From: JBJENW01 sp051880395
GTDB lineage: Bacteria > Bacillota > Clostridia > Lachnospirales > Lachnospiraceae
Length of the DNA: 5,576 nucleotides
Direction of reading: 5' to 3'
Assembly (NCBI GenBank): GCA_051880395.1
Contig: JBJENW010000379.1
Span: 1-5,576 of the forward strand
Shown: positions 5,523 to 5,576 of the stretch, in pieces
Position numbering within the stretch: position 1 is the stretch's first letter
Layout of the letters: each line of letters opens with the position of its first letter
Notes under the pieces: generated by a model
What the model was told of the DNA's origin: nothing
Seen by the model: the letters and a program-made list of their open reading frames with translations, nothing else
The model's database searches: none
Translations under genes and position numbers: made by a program

Positions 5523-5576
5523 TCATTCCCGTTCCCATTGTTCGATCACGCAGCTGTGTTTCTTACTGTCTTTTTC
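5523..5576 (-). CDS. B0: C-terminal 17 codons of a further B-type gene, cut by window edge
   Basis: The last 54 bp of the window, read on the minus strand, are 17 sense codons ending EQWERE and a TGA stop. They are identical to the end of B1 (2245-2192). Together with the matching downstream hairpin, this shows that another B gene precedes A1 and that the array continues to the right. Nothing can be said about the integrity of the rest of this gene. Confidence 0.85.
   Translation of the reverse strand, partial: EKDSKKHSCVIEQWERE

Larger units (their letters stand above)
3408..5576. repeat. Tandem repeat unit, copy 1
   Basis: This is the partner of 77-2245, in direct orientation. It covers the start of B1, the A-B gap, all of A1, the hairpin region and the end of B0. 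The match runs to the very last base of the window, so the true repeat extends further right. Confidence 0.92.

Noticed and set aside
77..5576. Insertion sequence or composite transposon as the cause of the repeats
   Set aside because: No transposase, integrase or terminal inverted repeats are seen. The repeats are direct and span whole genes, which fits tandem duplication better.
1..5576. CRISPR array, tRNA or rRNA genes
   Set aside because: There are no short regularly spaced repeats and no sequence resembling tRNA or rRNA on either strand.

Overview
The window is a piece of a tandem gene array, and every supportable gene lies on the minus strand, so transcription runs from right to left. 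It encodes only one protein superfamily: AAA-ATPase-like proteins (Pfam AAA-ATPase_like, PF09820) carrying a C-terminal PD-(D/E)XK nuclease-fold domain (PF08011, PDDEXK_9). The organism is probably a gut-type member of the Clostridia, most likely Lachnospiraceae. The grounds are the moderately AT-rich sequence, strong AGGAGG/AAGGAG ribosome binding sites and the known expansion of this family in that group. This placement is an inference, because no taxonomic marker gene is present.

In transcription order the layout is as follows. (1) The last 17 codons of a B-type gene, here called B0 (5576-5523). (2) A hairpin and possible promoter (5485-5435). (3) Gene A1, 562 aa (5409-3721). (4) A 73-bp gap with no terminator. 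(5) Gene B1 (3647-2192), broken by an internal deletion and frameshift into an 81-aa Walker A fragment and a 402-aa Walker B plus nuclease fragment. (6) A second, identical hairpin and possible promoter (2154-2104). (7) Gene A2, 562 aa (2078-390). (8) A 73-bp gap. (9) The N-terminal 105 codons of gene B2 (316-1), which keeps the sequence B1 has lost at the break. Everything at 77-2245 recurs at 3408-5576 with a constant offset of 3331 bp and no net indel. The array therefore has an A-B-A-B pattern and continues past both window edges.

A and B are two distinct subfamilies with the same domain plan. Each A gene is followed closely by a B gene, so they are probably co-transcribed. The biochemical role of these proteins has not been established as far as I know; defence or selfish-element roles are speculation.

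The main points of interest are five. The A copies differ in a mosaic way, with two divergent blocks set between near-identical ones. B1 has a deletion whose frameshift creates a stop immediately followed by an ATG. An in-frame palindromic insertion lies inside the B1 nuclease active-site region. A conserved hairpin sits just upstream of every A start. The alternating two-subfamily arrangement is itself unusual. No RNA gene, CRISPR array, transposase or integrase was seen.
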